37,566 nt of DNA from Acidobacteriota bacterium (lineage in GTDB: Bacteria > Acidobacteriota > Terriglobia > Acidiferrales > UBA7541), in contig PMES01000045.1 in the NCBI GenBank assembly GCA_003154775.1, positions 1 to 37,566 on the forward strand, given 5' to 3'. Positions 9,344-18,527 of this stretch are shown piece by piece (position 1 is the stretch's first letter; the number at the start of each line of letters is the position of its first letter). Position numbers and translations under genes: made by a program. The notes beneath the pieces are model-generated. The model saw only the letters and a list, made by a program, of their open reading frames with translations, did not search any database and was not told the origin of the DNA.

Positions 9344-10393
9344 CTAATCGCCGTGGCCGGGCGAATCGGGGGTTTCGGAGACTTTGCCGGCGAACGAGCG
9401 ATAGACGTAAACAAAATAGACGGTTACCAGCGCCATGCCGATAACCCACCAGATCAGGCCAATTTTCAAGCCGTAGTCCGCCGCCTTGGCATTTTGCACG
9501 GTGAGGGAGAAGGCCGGATTCCGCGCGGGCAGGACCATCGGATAGACACCGAAGACCACGCTGGTGAGCATGCCCAGGAAATAGGTGCAGGAGGCCAGGA
9601 AAGCGTTGCGTTCGTTTTTGCGGTGCAATTCGAATTTGACAGCGGCGAAGCCGGCAACGGCTATGAGCGGCAAAACGTAGCCGGCGGGCCAAGTATGGAA
9701 ATTCGCGATCACTTGCGGTTGCAGGACAAAGGTCGCCCCCGTAACCACGGCAGTCATCACCAGCACCCCCCACCACGCCCTGCCAGCAACTTTTTCTGCG
9801 CGTTCGCTGACGGCGCCGTGCGTTTTCAGTTGCACCCACAAGCCGCCGTGCATCATCAGCGCCAGAAGCGCCTGAACGCCGACAAGAATCGTGAACCAAT
9901 CGAGAACGCCAGTGTGTTCGCCGAGGCGGAAATTGGTCCAGAGCGGCTCGAAGAAGTAGCCGGTCTGATCCAGCGGCACGCCGCGCACTACGTTGCCAAG
10001 GGCGGCGCCGAAGAAAACCGCCAGCAGCAGGCTGGACAAGAAGAAAACAAAATCCCAGAAGGGAATCCAGATGGGGCTCTGGATGTGGTTGCGAAATTCC
10101 ACCGCGGTGCCGCGCAGAATCAGCAGCCACAACACGATCATCAGCGGCAGATAAAAGCCGCTGAAGCCGCTGGCATAAAGGGCGGGGAAGGCGAAATAGA
10201 GTGTGCCGCCCGCGGCCAGCAGCCAGACTTCGTTGCCGTCCCAAACGGGGCCGATCGTCGCGATCACCTGGCGACGCTCTTCGCTTGTCCGGGCGACAAG
10301 AAAATGGATCGCGCCCGCGCCCAGATCAAAGCCATCCAGGAGCACGTACATTGCCACCATCACTGCGACGAGGCAAAACCAGATCGTTTCCAT
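9344..10393 (-). CDS. cydB: Cytochrome bd ubiquinol oxidase subunit II
   Basis: A 349-residue integral membrane subunit of the bd quinol oxidase, which reduces oxygen to water with quinol at high affinity without pumping protons. It opens with the family hallmark (WFCLVAVMVAMYVLLDGFDLGAGA) and contains GPVWDGNEVWLL and FPALYASGFSGFYLPLM, with about nine hydrophobic helices. The length is close to other CydB proteins. The start follows cydA by 9 bp and uses a GGAGG ribosome site that overlaps the cydA stop region, so the pair is one operon and probably translationally linked. No assembly genes (cydCD) or cydX are in view. Confidence 0.95.
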   Translation of the reverse strand: METIWFCLVAVMVAMYVLLDGFDLGAGAIHFLVARTSEERRQVIATIGPVWDGNEVWLLAAGGTLYFAFPALYASGFSGFYLPLMIVLWLLILRGTAVEFRNHIQSPIWIPFWDFVFFLSSLLLAVFFGAALGNVVRGVPLDQTGYFFEPLWTNFRLGEHTGVLDWFTILVGVQALLALMMHGGLWVQLKTHGAVSERAEKVAGRAWWGVLVMTAVVTGATFVLQPQVIANFHTWPAGYVLPLIAVAGFAAVKFELHRKNERNAFLASCTYFLGMLTSVVFGVYPMVLPARNPAFSLTVQNAKAADYGLKIGLIWWVIGMALVTVYFVYVYRSFAGKVSETPDSPGHGD

Positions 10394-10402
10394 CGCGCCT
10401 CC

Positions 10403-11764
10403 TCAGTCCGCCGCCAGCGGGGTTACGCCAGCGTGCTGCGCATTTTCCGGTTCGGGCCCGCGTTCGATCTCACGATAAACCAGGAACAACCAAAGGATCG
10501 AGAGCACGGTGTACATGCCCATGAAGCCCAAGAGGGTGAACCAGACATTGCCGGCACCGACGCGGGGCGACGCGCCGTGGATGGTGCGAAGCAATCCATA
10601 AATGAGCCAGGGCTGGCGTCCGAGCTCCGCGGTCATCCATCCGGCCGTGTTGGCGATGTAGGGAAGCGGCACGCTCAGCATGAGGATCCAGAGCATCCAG
10701 CGCGACTCATAAAGCTTGTTGCGCCAGAGCAGAAAGACGGAGAGGACCATGACGGCGATGAAGATGGTTCCGAGTCCCACCATGACGTGATAGCTGTAAT
10801 ACAACAGCTCGATTTTGTCCGGCCACTGGTTTGCGGGAAAGGCGTCGAGCCCCTGGACGTGCGCGCTCCAGTGCTGGTAGGTGAGGAGGCTGAGCATGCG
10901 CGGGACTTGCAGGGGATTGTCGAGCTGGCGCTTCTCCACGTCCGGCTGGCCCAGAATGGCCAGCGGCGCGCCTTCCTGCGAGACGAAAAGCCCTTCCATC
11001 GCGGCCAGAGTGGCGGGCTGATTTTCCGCAACCATTTTTCCCTGGAAGTCGCCGGTAGGCACAAGTTGCAGAATCGCGGCGACAACGCCGACGAGGACGC
11101 CGAGACGCACAAAGGTGCGGCCGTAGGGCAGGTCGCGCTTGGTCAGAAGATAGAAGGCGCCAACAGCGGCCATGACGAAGCAGCCGGTTTGCACCGCACC
11201 CAGCATATTGTGCGCATACTGCCAGAGCGCCCAGGGGTTCAAGATCAGGTGCCAATAGCTAGCCAGTTCGATGCCGCCACTGGCGTTGAGCCGGTAGCCG
11301 GTGGGATGCTGCATCCAGGCGTCGGTGGCGACAATCAGATAACCGGACATCCACGAGCCGAGGAAAACGAAAAACGCGGCCCACCAGTGGCCGATTCGCC
11401 CGAGACGCTTCTCGCCATAGAGAAACAGCCCCAGGAAACTGGACTCCAGGAAGAAGGAAAAGACTCCCTCCATGGCCAGGGTTTGCCCGATGACGCCGCC
11501 GGCGGCCTTGGAGAATTCCGCCCAATTCGTCCCGAACTGAAATTCCATGGGGATGCCGGTCACCACTCCGAGGGCAAAGTTGATGCCGAAGATCTTGGCC
11601 CAGAAACGCGCGGCGCGGTTGTAATGCTCATCGCCGGTGCGGAGTGCGAGCGTCTTCAGAATGACCAGCAAGAGCGCCAGGCCCATGGTGAGTTGCGGGA
11701 ATAGGTAATGATAGGTAACAGTAAATGCGAACTGCAGTCGGTGCACATCCAGAGCTGATCCCAT
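10403..11764 (-). CDS. cydA: Cytochrome bd ubiquinol oxidase subunit I
   Basis: A 453-residue haem- and quinol-binding subunit of the bd oxidase. With the start chosen here, key residues fall at almost the same numbers as in E. coli CydA: His19 (TYHYLFPQL), Glu99 and Glu107 (AMEGVFSFFLESS), and His185 in QYAHNMLGA. The GRQPW motif is present (ELGRQPWLIYG). The protein is shorter than the E. coli one and seems to have the short Q-loop form. The open frame extends about 96 codons further upstream, but the ATG at 11764 is preceded by GAGGTG at good spacing and begins the conserved N-terminus (LDVHRLQFAFTVTYH). The 139 bp to the upstream gene must hold the promoter. Confidence 0.95.
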   Translation of the reverse strand: MGSALDVHRLQFAFTVTYHYLFPQLTMGLALLLVILKTLALRTGDEHYNRAARFWAKIFGINFALGVVTGIPMEFQFGTNWAEFSKAAGGVIGQTLAMEGVFSFFLESSFLGLFLYGEKRLGRIGHWWAAFFVFLGSWMSGYLIVATDAWMQHPTGYRLNASGGIELASYWHLILNPWALWQYAHNMLGAVQTGCFVMAAVGAFYLLTKRDLPYGRTFVRLGVLVGVVAAILQLVPTGDFQGKMVAENQPATLAAMEGLFVSQEGAPLAILGQPDVEKRQLDNPLQVPRMLSLLTYQHWSAHVQGLDAFPANQWPDKIELLYYSYHVMVGLGTIFIAVMVLSVFLLWRNKLYESRWMLWILMLSVPLPYIANTAGWMTAELGRQPWLIYGLLRTIHGASPRVGAGNVWFTLLGFMGMYTVLSILWLFLVYREIERGPEPENAQHAGVTPLAAD

Positions 11765-11903
11765 GCGATCACCTCGGTGCGGGATTGATGCGAACGGCCC
11801 ATGTGGACCGCAAGGGAGCGAAAGGTGCGGACGATACGCCGCCATTCTCCCCCCTTTTCGCGAGGGAGGCAACAGCAGATTGCCCCGGTCTTCGGCCTTG
11901 GCC

Positions 11904-12731
11904 TCAGTATTTTTGGTGGAAGACGGCTTTGTTGACGTCGGGCCAGAACTCTTTGAAGAGGTTGCCGAGGCCGTCCTGAGCGATTTGGCTGATCCAGCGC
12001 TGGTAGGTTTTAACCAATTGATTCTGATCTGCGGGGTAATAGGCATTGCCAATGCCCGCGGCGGCTCCAGCCCCGACGGTCTCGGATAAATTGAATGCCC
12101 TTTTCCCCGAGTCTTTTCTGGTGATGAACAGGCGGCTTAAGGCATACCCGCTGCGTTTAAAGAATCCGCCTTTGCCAAGTGTGTAATAGCGCGAGTCTTC
12201 TTTGGTCAACGTCGGCACAATCGCTTCCACCATGTAGTTCTCTACGGTGTCATCGGCAAAAGTGTGCGCAAAGTAGTTTCCATAGCCGGCAGCGCCTTGG
12301 CCAAATTCGGGTTCCGACTTTCCCGCCATGGCGGTCCCGGCAAATATGCCCGCATAAATAAAAGCCGAGTAGTCGAAGCTATCTTGGGTGGCTAGCCAGA
12401 ACTTTTCCTTGAAACTCTGCGGAGGCAAGTAGGTATTGGCGCTCACCGAGCGGTAATTGGGAATGATCCACAGGATGCGTTTGGTCTGCTGGCCGGACTC
12501 CTCGGGCTCAATCTTCGGTTGCGGCGAGTCGGGTTTCGCGCTTGTTGCTCCTTCAGGGGCTTTCGTCACTGGAGGATCTTGTGCTGGTGTCGCGGCAGTG
12601 CCGGTAGGCTTGTCTTGCCCATTCGCGGGCGGAGCTGCAGGGCTCTCCTGAGCGCAAAGCCGCGATCCTCCCGCGGTTAAACTGAATAGCAAAATCGCGG
12701 CAAGAAGTCCCAGACTAATCCTGTCTTTCAA
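11904..12731 (-). CDS. Exported protein of unknown function
   Basis: 275 residues from a TTG start at 12731, chosen because it is preceded by AGGGGGA and begins directly with a signal peptide (KDRISLGLLAAILLFSLTAGG, cleavage near CAQ). The frame stays open upstream to 12953, but that part is Arg-rich and does not look like protein. After cleavage comes a Pro/Ala/Glu-rich linker (about 30-85). The folded part has motifs such as RILWIIPNYRSVSA, KFWLATQDSFDYSAF, GYGNYFAHTFADD and GYALSRLFITRKDSG. It resembles conserved secreted proteins I associate with Acidobacteriota, but I cannot name a function. It is probably periplasmic or outer-membrane associated. Confidence 0.75.
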   Translation of the reverse strand: MKDRISLGLLAAILLFSLTAGGSRLCAQESPAAPPANGQDKPTGTAATPAQDPPVTKAPEGATSAKPDSPQPKIEPEESGQQTKRILWIIPNYRSVSANTYLPPQSFKEKFWLATQDSFDYSAFIYAGIFAGTAMAGKSEPEFGQGAAGYGNYFAHTFADDTVENYMVEAIVPTLTKEDSRYYTLGKGGFFKRSGYALSRLFITRKDSGKRAFNLSETVGAGAAAGIGNAYYPADQNQLVKTYQRWISQIAQDGLGNLFKEFWPDVNKAVFHQKY

Positions 12732-12975
12732 TGTTCCCCCTAGGCTTTTATTCTCGATGCACCAGCCGGTTCCATCAACGATTTCTTCCTCGAAGACGGA
12801 GTTCGCCTCTATTTGGATACGTGGGAGGCGGATTCGGATGCTTTTGAGGATGCTCTTTTTTTTTGTTCCGTGACCTGCTCGTCTACGCCCTATAGGAGGG
12901 CGCGCGTTTCTGGCGCGGACGGGAAACGTGTTTGCGAGGAAGAGCGGATGCAATGCCGGAGGCGCGGCGTCGTTC

Positions 12976-13314
12976 TTATTGAAAAGAGGCCACGGCTTGC
13001 GGTAGCTCCTCGAACGTTGCGAAGAGGTTCAGCAGCCCCACCATCTTGAGCGTCTGAACCGTAAACTTGGAAGGCTTCAAAAGCCGGATTGCCCCACCAC
13101 TCTGCTTCATGTTCGTTAGAAAGCGCACCAGCATGCCGATGCCACTGGAATCGATTGTCGGGACTTCTTCCAAATCGAGAATAATCCGATTGTGCCCTTC
13201 GCCGAGAAGCTCGCTCATGGTGGCATTGAAGCGCTCCAGCGCGGGACCCATGCTGACGCGCCCCTTCAGCTTGACGACTTTCACGCCGTCCTGCGTTTTC
13301 GTTTCAATCTCCAA
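12976..13314 (-). CDS. STAS-domain anti-sigma factor antagonist
   Basis: A 112-residue single STAS domain of the SpoIIAA/RsbV type. The phosphorylatable serine motif is clear (VPTIDSSGIGMLVRFL), preceded by the NRIILDLEEV strand and followed by LLKPSKFTVQTLKMVGLLNLF. Such proteins bind and release anti-sigma kinases in a phosphorylation-dependent switch; no partner kinase or sigma factor is nearby. The start is a TTG at 13314 preceded by GGGGAG at good spacing. A longer version from an ATG at 13380 would run antisense through the HicB-like gene and adds residues that do not belong to the fold. The two start codons lie 2 bp apart on opposite strands, leaving no room for a normal promoter. Confidence 0.85.
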   Translation of the reverse strand: MEIETKTQDGVKVVKLKGRVSMGPALERFNATMSELLGEGHNRIILDLEEVPTIDSSGIGMLVRFLTNMKQSGGAIRLLKPSKFTVQTLKMVGLLNLFATFEELPQAVASFQ

Positions 13315-13316
13315 CG

Positions 13317-13550
13317 TTGCGTCTCCCCGGTAGCAGGTGGCTTGCCATAGAGGCGGACTCAGAGGGCTATTTCGTCTCATGCCCGGCGCTTCAGGGCTGC
13401 TACAGCCAGGGTGATACCTATGAGGAAGCCGTCGAGAACATCAAGGATGCGATCCGCTTGCACATCGAAGATCGCATTGCAGATGGCGAAGAGATCCCCC
13501 AACAAATTTCCGTGAGCCTCTCTACTGTTGAAGTTGCCGTCTCATGCTAA
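13317..13550 (+). CDS. Orphan HicB-like antitoxin, 5' end probably damaged
   Basis: 77 residues with a HicB-type fold signature: EGYFVSCPALQGCYSQG, then DTYEEAVENIKDAIRLHIED. HicB antitoxins neutralise the HicA mRNA interferase and often autoregulate. No hicA-like gene (about 60 codons with a dsRBD-like fold) is on either side, and the C-terminus is short with no obvious DNA-binding domain. The only start in frame before an upstream TGA (13272) is a TTG at 13317, with no Shine-Dalgarno sequence. The first dozen residues (RLPGSRWL) do not look like a normal HicB N-terminus. The original 5' end may have been lost in a rearrangement, and expression is doubtful. Confidence 0.65.
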   Translation: MRLPGSRWLAIEADSEGYFVSCPALQGCYSQGDTYEEAVENIKDAIRLHIEDRIADGEEIPQQISVSLSTVEVAVSC

Positions 13551-13895
13551 TCCGCGGTTGAATGCTGCAATCCAGGTTTTTTTCAACCCACTCGCCGTTT
13601 GTCAACCGTTATCTCCATCGCTTTTTCTTCGATTCAATTTTCCGCATTAGCTTTGCCCTAATTCCCTCATTCTAGAGTTTTTCCCGCGACTAACTCCTGT
13701 CCTTGCAACCGATTACCTTTTCCGCGCATCTCATCCAGGACTAACAATCCGTTCACGTTTTCCTCGCATAGCACCCATCAAAATTATTCTTGGGCCAATC
13801 CCAGGATTGCGGTTAACGTGTAATTGTGAGGAAGCTTCCGAGCCGCCAGTCCGGTTCGCGCCCGCAGTGGCGGGCAGAAAGAAGGAGTACTTTTC
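13551..13895 (+). other. Intergenic region upstream of the HAD gene
   Basis: 345 bp without a gene and distinctly AT-richer than its surroundings. GGTTGAA (13555-13561) can pair with TTCAACC about 19 nt on, giving a weak hairpin after the HicB-like gene. The 3' part should carry the HAD promoter; the AT-rich stretch around 13815-13830 (GGTTAACGTGTAATTGTG) is the best candidate, but no confident -35/-10 pair was found. AAGGAG lies just before the ATG at 13896. Confidence 0.4.
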
Positions 13896-14714
13896 ATGGT
13901 GAAGCAGTATCTTCTGGCCAGCGATTTTGACCAGACCCTTAGCTTCAACGACTCGGGCGTCGTACTCAGCGAACTCATCGGCTTTCACGGGTTTCACGAC
14001 AAGGTGAAAGGCTTGTCCGATATCCACCTGGTGCAGCAGGGCGCCGAACTCTCTTACCTGATTCTTCATGACCCGGATTTCCGCCGCGTGCGGCGCGAAC
14101 ATCTGATCGAAACGGGCAAGCGCATCCGTCTGAAGCACGATGTCGATCTTTTCGCGCGTTCGCTCGAAAAACTTTCCGAAGACTACAAATTCTCGTTTCA
14201 CGTCATCTCCGCGTCGCCACAAGAAATCATCCAATCGGCGCTGGAAGGCATTGTGCCGCCCGACCACATTGTCGGCACGCGATTCCGCTTCAACGAAGCG
14301 ACCGGCGAGGTCCAGTCCATCGTTCGCGCCACTGCGGGCTGGGGGAAAATCACCGCTCTCGAAGAGGTTCGCGCCTCCCTGGGCATCAGCACCGACAGCG
14401 TCATCTACATGGGCGATGGCAGTTCCGACCTGCCCGTGATGATGCACGTCAACCAGCATGACGGCCTGACCATCGCCGTGTCCGAGGCGCAATTCATCAC
14501 CCGCGTCGCGCGCCGCACCGTGCTTAGCGACAACACCATGAGCGCCCTCGTGCCCGTGCTCGAGGAAGTTCTCCGCTGGGATTCCGCGCAAGTCCGGCGT
14601 TTCTTCGCCACGCGCGGCCTGACACTGCGCGAATGGGACAAAACGCGCACCGACATGCTTACCATTGAGGAATCGAATCTCCAGGTGCCGGCGCAACCGG
14701 CGCAACCGCGGTAA
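13896..14714 (+). CDS. HAD-superfamily phosphatase (SerB-like)
   Basis: 272 residues, cytoplasmic. All four HAD motifs are visible: motif I DFDQT with Asp10 (nucleophile) and Asp12; motif II Ser in HVISASPQE; motif III Lys in [10 protein letters not shown]; motif [12 protein letters not shown]. The helical cap between motifs I and II ([18 protein letters not shown], then LIETGKRI) is of the C1 type found in phosphoserine phosphatases and related HAD-IB enzymes. It should hydrolyse a small phosphate ester, but the substrate cannot be assigned. The Pro/Ala tail (VPAQPAQPR) is not part of the fold. The start has a good ribosome site (GAAGGAG, about 8 nt). Confidence 0.85.
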   Translation: MVKQYLLASDFDQTLSFNDSGVVLSELIGFHGFHDKVKGLSDIHLVQQGAELSYLILHDPDFRRVRREHLIETGKRIRLKHDVDLFARSLEKLSEDYKFSFHVISASPQEIIQSALEGIVPPDHIVGTRFRFNEATGEVQSIVRATAGWGKITALEEVRASLGISTDSVIYMGDGSSDLPVMMHVNQHDGLTIAVSEAQFITRVARRTVLSDNTMSALVPVLEEVLRWDSAQVRRFFATRGLTLREWDKTRTDMLTIEESNLQVPAQPAQPR

Positions 14715-14873
14715 AGCGCGGGCCGCAATTCGCGGCGCCGGCGCAACGCGAGCCCATGCGGAGCTCAGCGACAATTCGTTTCACGGGAATTTGCTGCCGG
14801 CTTCGAGGAGCAACTCGATCACCCCTGGGTGGTCTCTACCGGCCCGACGCGGGACGCCATGTCCCCTGCAATT

Positions 14874-14882
14874 TGTTATGCT
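14874..14882 (+). promoter_or_regulatory. Extended -10 candidate for the DJ-1/PfpI gene
   Basis: TGTTATGCT gives a TGn extension and a -10 box (TATGCT) 23 nt before the start codon. It is followed by AAGGAG (14894-14899). No convincing -35 box was seen. It implies a very short leader. Confidence 0.25.
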
Positions 14883-14905
14883 TTCTGTTTTCCAAGGAGC
14901 CTGCG

Positions 14906-15487
14906 ATGTCCCGCAAAAACATCCTGATGCTGGTTGGCGATTATGTCGAAGACTACGAGGTGATGGTGCCCTTCCAGACCCTGTTAATGGTTGGCCATGT
15001 GGTCCACGCCGTTTGTCCCGGCAAGAAAGCCGGCGAAACCGTCCGCACCGCCATCCACGATTTTGAAGGCGACCAGACCTATTCCGAAAAACGCGGCCAC
15101 AATTTCGCGCTCAACGCCACCTTTGACCAGGTCAAGCCCGAGGAATACGACGCGCTGGTGATTCCAGGAGGCCGAGCCCCGGAGTACATTCGCCTGAATC
15201 CTCGCGTGCTGGAAATAGTTCGTCATTTCGCCACCGCGAAGAAACCCATCGCCGCGATCTGTCACGGTGCGCAAGTGCTCGCTGCCGCCGGAGTTTTGGA
15301 AGGGAAGAAATGCAGTTGCTACCCCGCGGTTTCTCCCGAGGTCACGCGCGCGGGGGGCACGTTTGCGGAGTTGGCCATGACCGACGCGGTGGTGGACGGC
15401 AACCTTGTCAGCGCACCGGCGTGGCCGGCGCATCCCGCGTGGTTGGCGAAGTTTCTGGGCGTGCTGGGAACGCGCATCGAGCCGTAG
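14906..15487 (+). CDS. DJ-1/PfpI family protein
   Basis: 193 residues of the class I glutamine-amidotransferase-like DJ-1/PfpI fold. The nucleophile elbow AICHGAQ places Cys119. The family acid residue is in the N-terminal segment (VGDYVEDYE, Glu15 or Glu18), and the loop [15 protein letters not shown] is characteristic. Members act as glyoxalases, debated protein deglycases or chaperones, and are often induced by stress; the exact activity is open. The ATG at 14906 was chosen over upstream in-frame codons because of AAGGAG at 6-nt spacing and because homology starts there ([11 protein letters not shown]). It stands between two unrelated genes in the same direction, with its own likely promoter. 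Confidence 0.9.
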   Translation: MSRKNILMLVGDYVEDYEVMVPFQTLLMVGHVVHAVCPGKKAGETVRTAIHDFEGDQTYSEKRGHNFALNATFDQVKPEEYDALVIPGGRAPEYIRLNPRVLEIVRHFATAKKPIAAICHGAQVLAAAGVLEGKKCSCYPAVSPEVTRAGGTFAELAMTDAVVDGNLVSAPAWPAHPAWLAKFLGVLGTRIEP

Positions 15488-15676
15488 CGCCTAATTTCGC
15501 GTGTCGGTCACGCGGCCGCGACGCGCCGGAATGCTGCGTATATCCCTCTGACTTAAGCATTTACGGCTCGCCAACGCCTCGCCGCCAGATTTTCTTCGCA
15601 CTACGCCCTTTCTAAATTCCTTTTCTTCTTACATAATCATTGGTTCTCTATCCCACACTAAGGCGATCCTTGCACA

Positions 15677-16885
15677 ATGGCTAATATCAACGTAAAGAAA
15701 GGCGTAATTGGCATCCTGACCGGCGGCGGCGACGTCCCCGGGCTAAATCCGGCGATCCGCGCGGTAACGCTTCGAGCGCTCCATGAAGGCTACGAGGTCA
15801 TTGGCTTCCGTCGCGGTTGGGCGGGAATCGTGGACATGGTCCGCGATGAAAAGCACGACAATTCCAACAACTTTCAGCGGCTCACCGAAGACGAAGTGAA
15901 TCGTGCCGGCAGAACCGGCGGCACCTTCCTCCATTCCTCGCGCACCAACCCTGGCCGTGTCAGCAAGAGCAGCGTTCCCGACCACTTGAAAGGGCAGTTC
16001 AACGCGGAGAAAAACGACCTGACGCCGGAAGTCCTGAAAAACCTCTCCTGGCTGGGCATCGAGTACATGATCCCGATCGGCGGCGACGATACGCTGAGTT
16101 ATGGCGTGCGCCTATACCAGGAAGGCGTGCGCGTCGTTGCCATCCCCAAGACGATGGACAATGATGTGCCCGGAACCGACTACTGCATTGGTTTCAGCAC
16201 TTGTATCACCCGCACCATCCAGATGACCAACTCTTTGCGCACCTCGGCGGGTTCCCACGAACGCTTCATGGTCCTCGAAGTGTTCGGCCGCTACGCGGGC
16301 TTCACTGCTATGCTGCCGACAATGGCTGGTGCGGCCAATCGCTGTGTCATCCCCGAGCATAATTTCGATATCGAACAACTGACGGAACTGCTGGTCCACG
16401 ACCGCAACAAGAATCCCAGCCATTACTCCATCGTGCTGGTCTCCGAAGGCGCGATGTTCAAGGGTGGTGAAATGGTCTTCCAGCGGGATGCCTCGGATGC
16501 CTTTGGCCATAAGAAGCTCGGCGGCATTGGCGACCTCGTTTCCGAGGAGCTGACCACTCACTCTCCCAAATTCAACAACGGCAAGAAAATTGACTGCATC
16601 ACTCAGAAGCTCGGTTACCTGGTGCGTTGCGGTGATCCCGACGCCATCGATTCCATCGTTCCGATGGCCTACGGCAATCTGGCGTTCGACCTGATCCTCA
16701 ACCGCATTCACGGGCGTCTGGTGGTGTTGAAGAACGGGCGCTATGACAACATGCCCATCGACACCGTCACCGCGACCAAGAAAGTCGTCAACGTCAAGGA
16801 GTACTATAATATCGAGCGCCTCCGCCCTATCTATCAGAGCTTCGAAATGAAGCCCCTGTTCCTGATGACCAGCGAACTCGGCTGA
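15677..16885 (+). CDS. pfp: 6-phosphofructokinase, pyrophosphate-type signature
   Basis: A 402-residue cytoplasmic enzyme that phosphorylates fructose 6-phosphate. The phosphoryl donor site begins with LTGGGDVPGLNPAIRAV. Two positions separate donor classes: here GGDDT (around 135-139) has Asp where ATP enzymes have Gly (GGDGS), and PKTMDND (from 157) has Lys where ATP enzymes have Gly (PGTIDND). Asp plus Lys is the known signature of PPi-dependent enzymes, so the reversible PPi reaction is the better guess. FSTCITR and EVFGRYAGFTA (usually EVMGR) make up the rest of the substrate site. No strong Shine-Dalgarno sequence precedes the ATG. An ATP-dependent or mixed activity cannot be excluded without assay. 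Confidence 0.88.
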   Translation: MANINVKKGVIGILTGGGDVPGLNPAIRAVTLRALHEGYEVIGFRRGWAGIVDMVRDEKHDNSNNFQRLTEDEVNRAGRTGGTFLHSSRTNPGRVSKSSVPDHLKGQFNAEKNDLTPEVLKNLSWLGIEYMIPIGGDDTLSYGVRLYQEGVRVVAIPKTMDNDVPGTDYCIGFSTCITRTIQMTNSLRTSAGSHERFMVLEVFGRYAGFTAMLPTMAGAANRCVIPEHNFDIEQLTELLVHDRNKNPSHYSIVLVSEGAMFKGGEMVFQRDASDAFGHKKLGGIGDLVSEELTTHSPKFNNGKKIDCITQKLGYLVRCGDPDAIDSIVPMAYGNLAFDLILNRIHGRLVVLKNGRYDNMPIDTVTATKKVVNVKEYYNIERLRPIYQSFEMKPLFLMTSELG

Positions 16886-17013
16886 TTTCGCCGGGCCCGC
16901 TGGCCGCCCGAGGGTGTGCCCCTCGAAATTGCCGGCAGAACAAAATAAGGGCATGTAGCCGGGCGTGGACGCTACTCATCTATCTTGCAGTACGCTTCAA
17001 CTGAGGTGCCCGC

Positions 17014-18003
17014 ATGCAACTCCGCAAACTTGGAAAGATCGGACCGCTCGTTTCGCCCCTGGGCCTTGGCTGCATGGGCATGTCGGAATTTTATGGCCCG
17101 CGGAACGACGCCGAATCCATCGCCACGATTCACCGCTCCATTGAACTCGGCATCAATTTCCTGGACACCGCCGACGTCTATGGCTACGGCGACAACGAAA
17201 TTCTCGTCGGCCAGGCCATTCGCGATCGCCGTGAAAAGGTATTTCTCGCCACGAAGTACGGCATCGTGCGCGACCGCTCCAACCCGCACGTGCGCGGCGT
17301 GAGCGGCAAGCCGGAATACGTGCGCGCTTGCTGCGAGGCCAGCCTGAAGCGGCTCGGCGTTGCAGTGATCGATCTGTATTACCAGCACCGCGTCGATCCC
17401 GTAACGCCCATCGAGGAAACGGTGGGAGCCATGGCACAGCTTGTGCGCGAAGGGAAGGTGCGATACCTCGGGTTGTCCGAAGCATCGCCGGCCACACTCC
17501 GCCGCGCCCACGCGGTTCATCCCATCGCCGCGCTGCAGACGGAATATTCGTTGTGGACGCGCGACCCTGAGGAGGAAGTTCTGAAGACCACGCGGGAATT
17601 GGGCATCGCGTTCGTTGCCTATAGCCCTCTCGGCCGCGGATTCCTCACCGGGCAATTCAAAAAATTCGAGGATCTGGCGGCGGATGATTACCGACGGTTC
17701 TCGCCGCGTTTTCAGGGCGAGAATTTCCAGAAGAATCTGGATCTCGTCGCCCGCGTGGGAGCACTCGCCCGGGAAAAGCATTGCGCGCCGGGGCAGCTTG
17801 CGCTGGCGTGGCTGCTGGCGCAGGGCGAAGACATCATTCCGATTCCCGGCACAAAGCGCCGCAAATACCTGGAAGAAAATGTTGGCGCGTTGCAGGTGAA
17901 GCTCAGCGCCGAGGATCTGCGGCGGATCGAAGAAGTTGCGCCTAAGGGAGCGGCCTCCGGCCTGCGCTATCCCGAAGCCATGATGTCCCTGGTCAACCGC
18001 TGA
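17014..18003 (+). CDS. Aldo/keto reductase
   Basis: 329 residues, a complete NADPH-dependent aldo/keto reductase barrel. The catalytic tetrad is visible: Asp51 and Tyr56 in DTADVYG, Lys in LATKYG (about 84) and His in YYQHRVD (about 126). C-terminal cofactor motifs are [15 protein letters not shown] and [12 protein letters not shown]. The sequence is closest in style to the group containing [12 protein letters not shown] proteins, which reduce varied aldehydes; the substrate is unknown. Start: ATG behind GAGGTG. It follows the phosphofructokinase by 128 bp on the same strand and converges with the decayed cytochrome locus, 89 bp away. Confidence 0.92.
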   Translation: MQLRKLGKIGPLVSPLGLGCMGMSEFYGPRNDAESIATIHRSIELGINFLDTADVYGYGDNEILVGQAIRDRREKVFLATKYGIVRDRSNPHVRGVSGKPEYVRACCEASLKRLGVAVIDLYYQHRVDPVTPIEETVGAMAQLVREGKVRYLGLSEASPATLRRAHAVHPIAALQTEYSLWTRDPEEEVLKTTRELGIAFVAYSPLGRGFLTGQFKKFEDLAADDYRRFSPRFQGENFQKNLDLVARVGALAREKHCAPGQLALAWLLAQGEDIIPIPGTKRRKYLEENVGALQVKLSAEDLRRIEEVAPKGAASGLRYPEAMMSLVNR

Positions 18004-18092
18004 CGTATGGAGTGCGCCGGCTTGCCGCCGCTTTTACAACTGTTACCCTAGCGAAAAATTCCCCCGCCAAGCGCAGACCCGCTTCTTAAGGC

Positions 18093-18527
18093 CTATCTTC
18101 CGCCGGTCTGCACCACGGGCAAGCTATACGCCGGCTTCACTTCTTTCCGCTTCGACCAATCGTGGTAGGTGTGGCACTCAAAGCAGCGCGACTCGGCATG
18201 CTCCGGGCCGGGCGCGTGGCAGGTCTTGCAATTCTCGATGCCCGGCACCAGCACGTTGCTCGTCTCCGTGCTGCTCAGCGCCTTCGCGTGGCAACTGGTG
18301 CATGTGAAGCTGCGATGCGCGTCGTGATCGAACTTCGCGTGTGGCAGCCAGCGTATTGTGATTTTTGCCGGGGCAATGTCGGGAAGCGGTCCAACCGTTT
18401 CCGATTCTGATTCGATGCGAGTGGGAATCCGAACAACTGCGTTATCCACGGGAGTCTCGTACAGGTGGCACTGCTTGCAGGTTTTTCGCGACAACAACTC
18501 TTCTGCATCCGCAGTTCGTTCCGCGAC
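18093..18527 (-). pseudogene. Distal part of multihaem cytochrome c, after an in-frame TGA
   Basis: Four haem-binding CxxCH motifs (CKQCH, CTSCH, CKTCH, CFECH) and a Lys-rich end (YHDWSKRKEVKPAY). It is in the same frame as the ORF immediately upstream (18528-19541), separated by one TGA (18528-18530). Reading through gives TPAQ-stop-VAERTADAEELLSRKTCKQCH, continuous cytochrome sequence in which a Trp codon (TGG) at the stop would fit well. On its own this half has no credible start with a ribosome site and no signal peptide, so it is most likely a dead remnant of a periplasmic electron-transfer protein of the cytochrome c3 family type. Confidence 0.75.

Noticed and set aside
9232-9414. Possible cydX after cydB
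   Set aside because: The 60-codon frame is Pro/Arg-rich with no membrane helix, unlike CydX.
9353-11704. 783-codon plus-strand ORF opposite cydA/cydB
   Set aside because: It is the antisense shadow of two unmistakable membrane proteins in GC-rich DNA; its translation is Gln/Glu/His-rich with no domain.
13731-14774. 347-codon minus-strand ORF over the HAD phosphatase
   Set aside because: HAD motifs on the plus strand are complete; the reverse frame has no recognisable feature.
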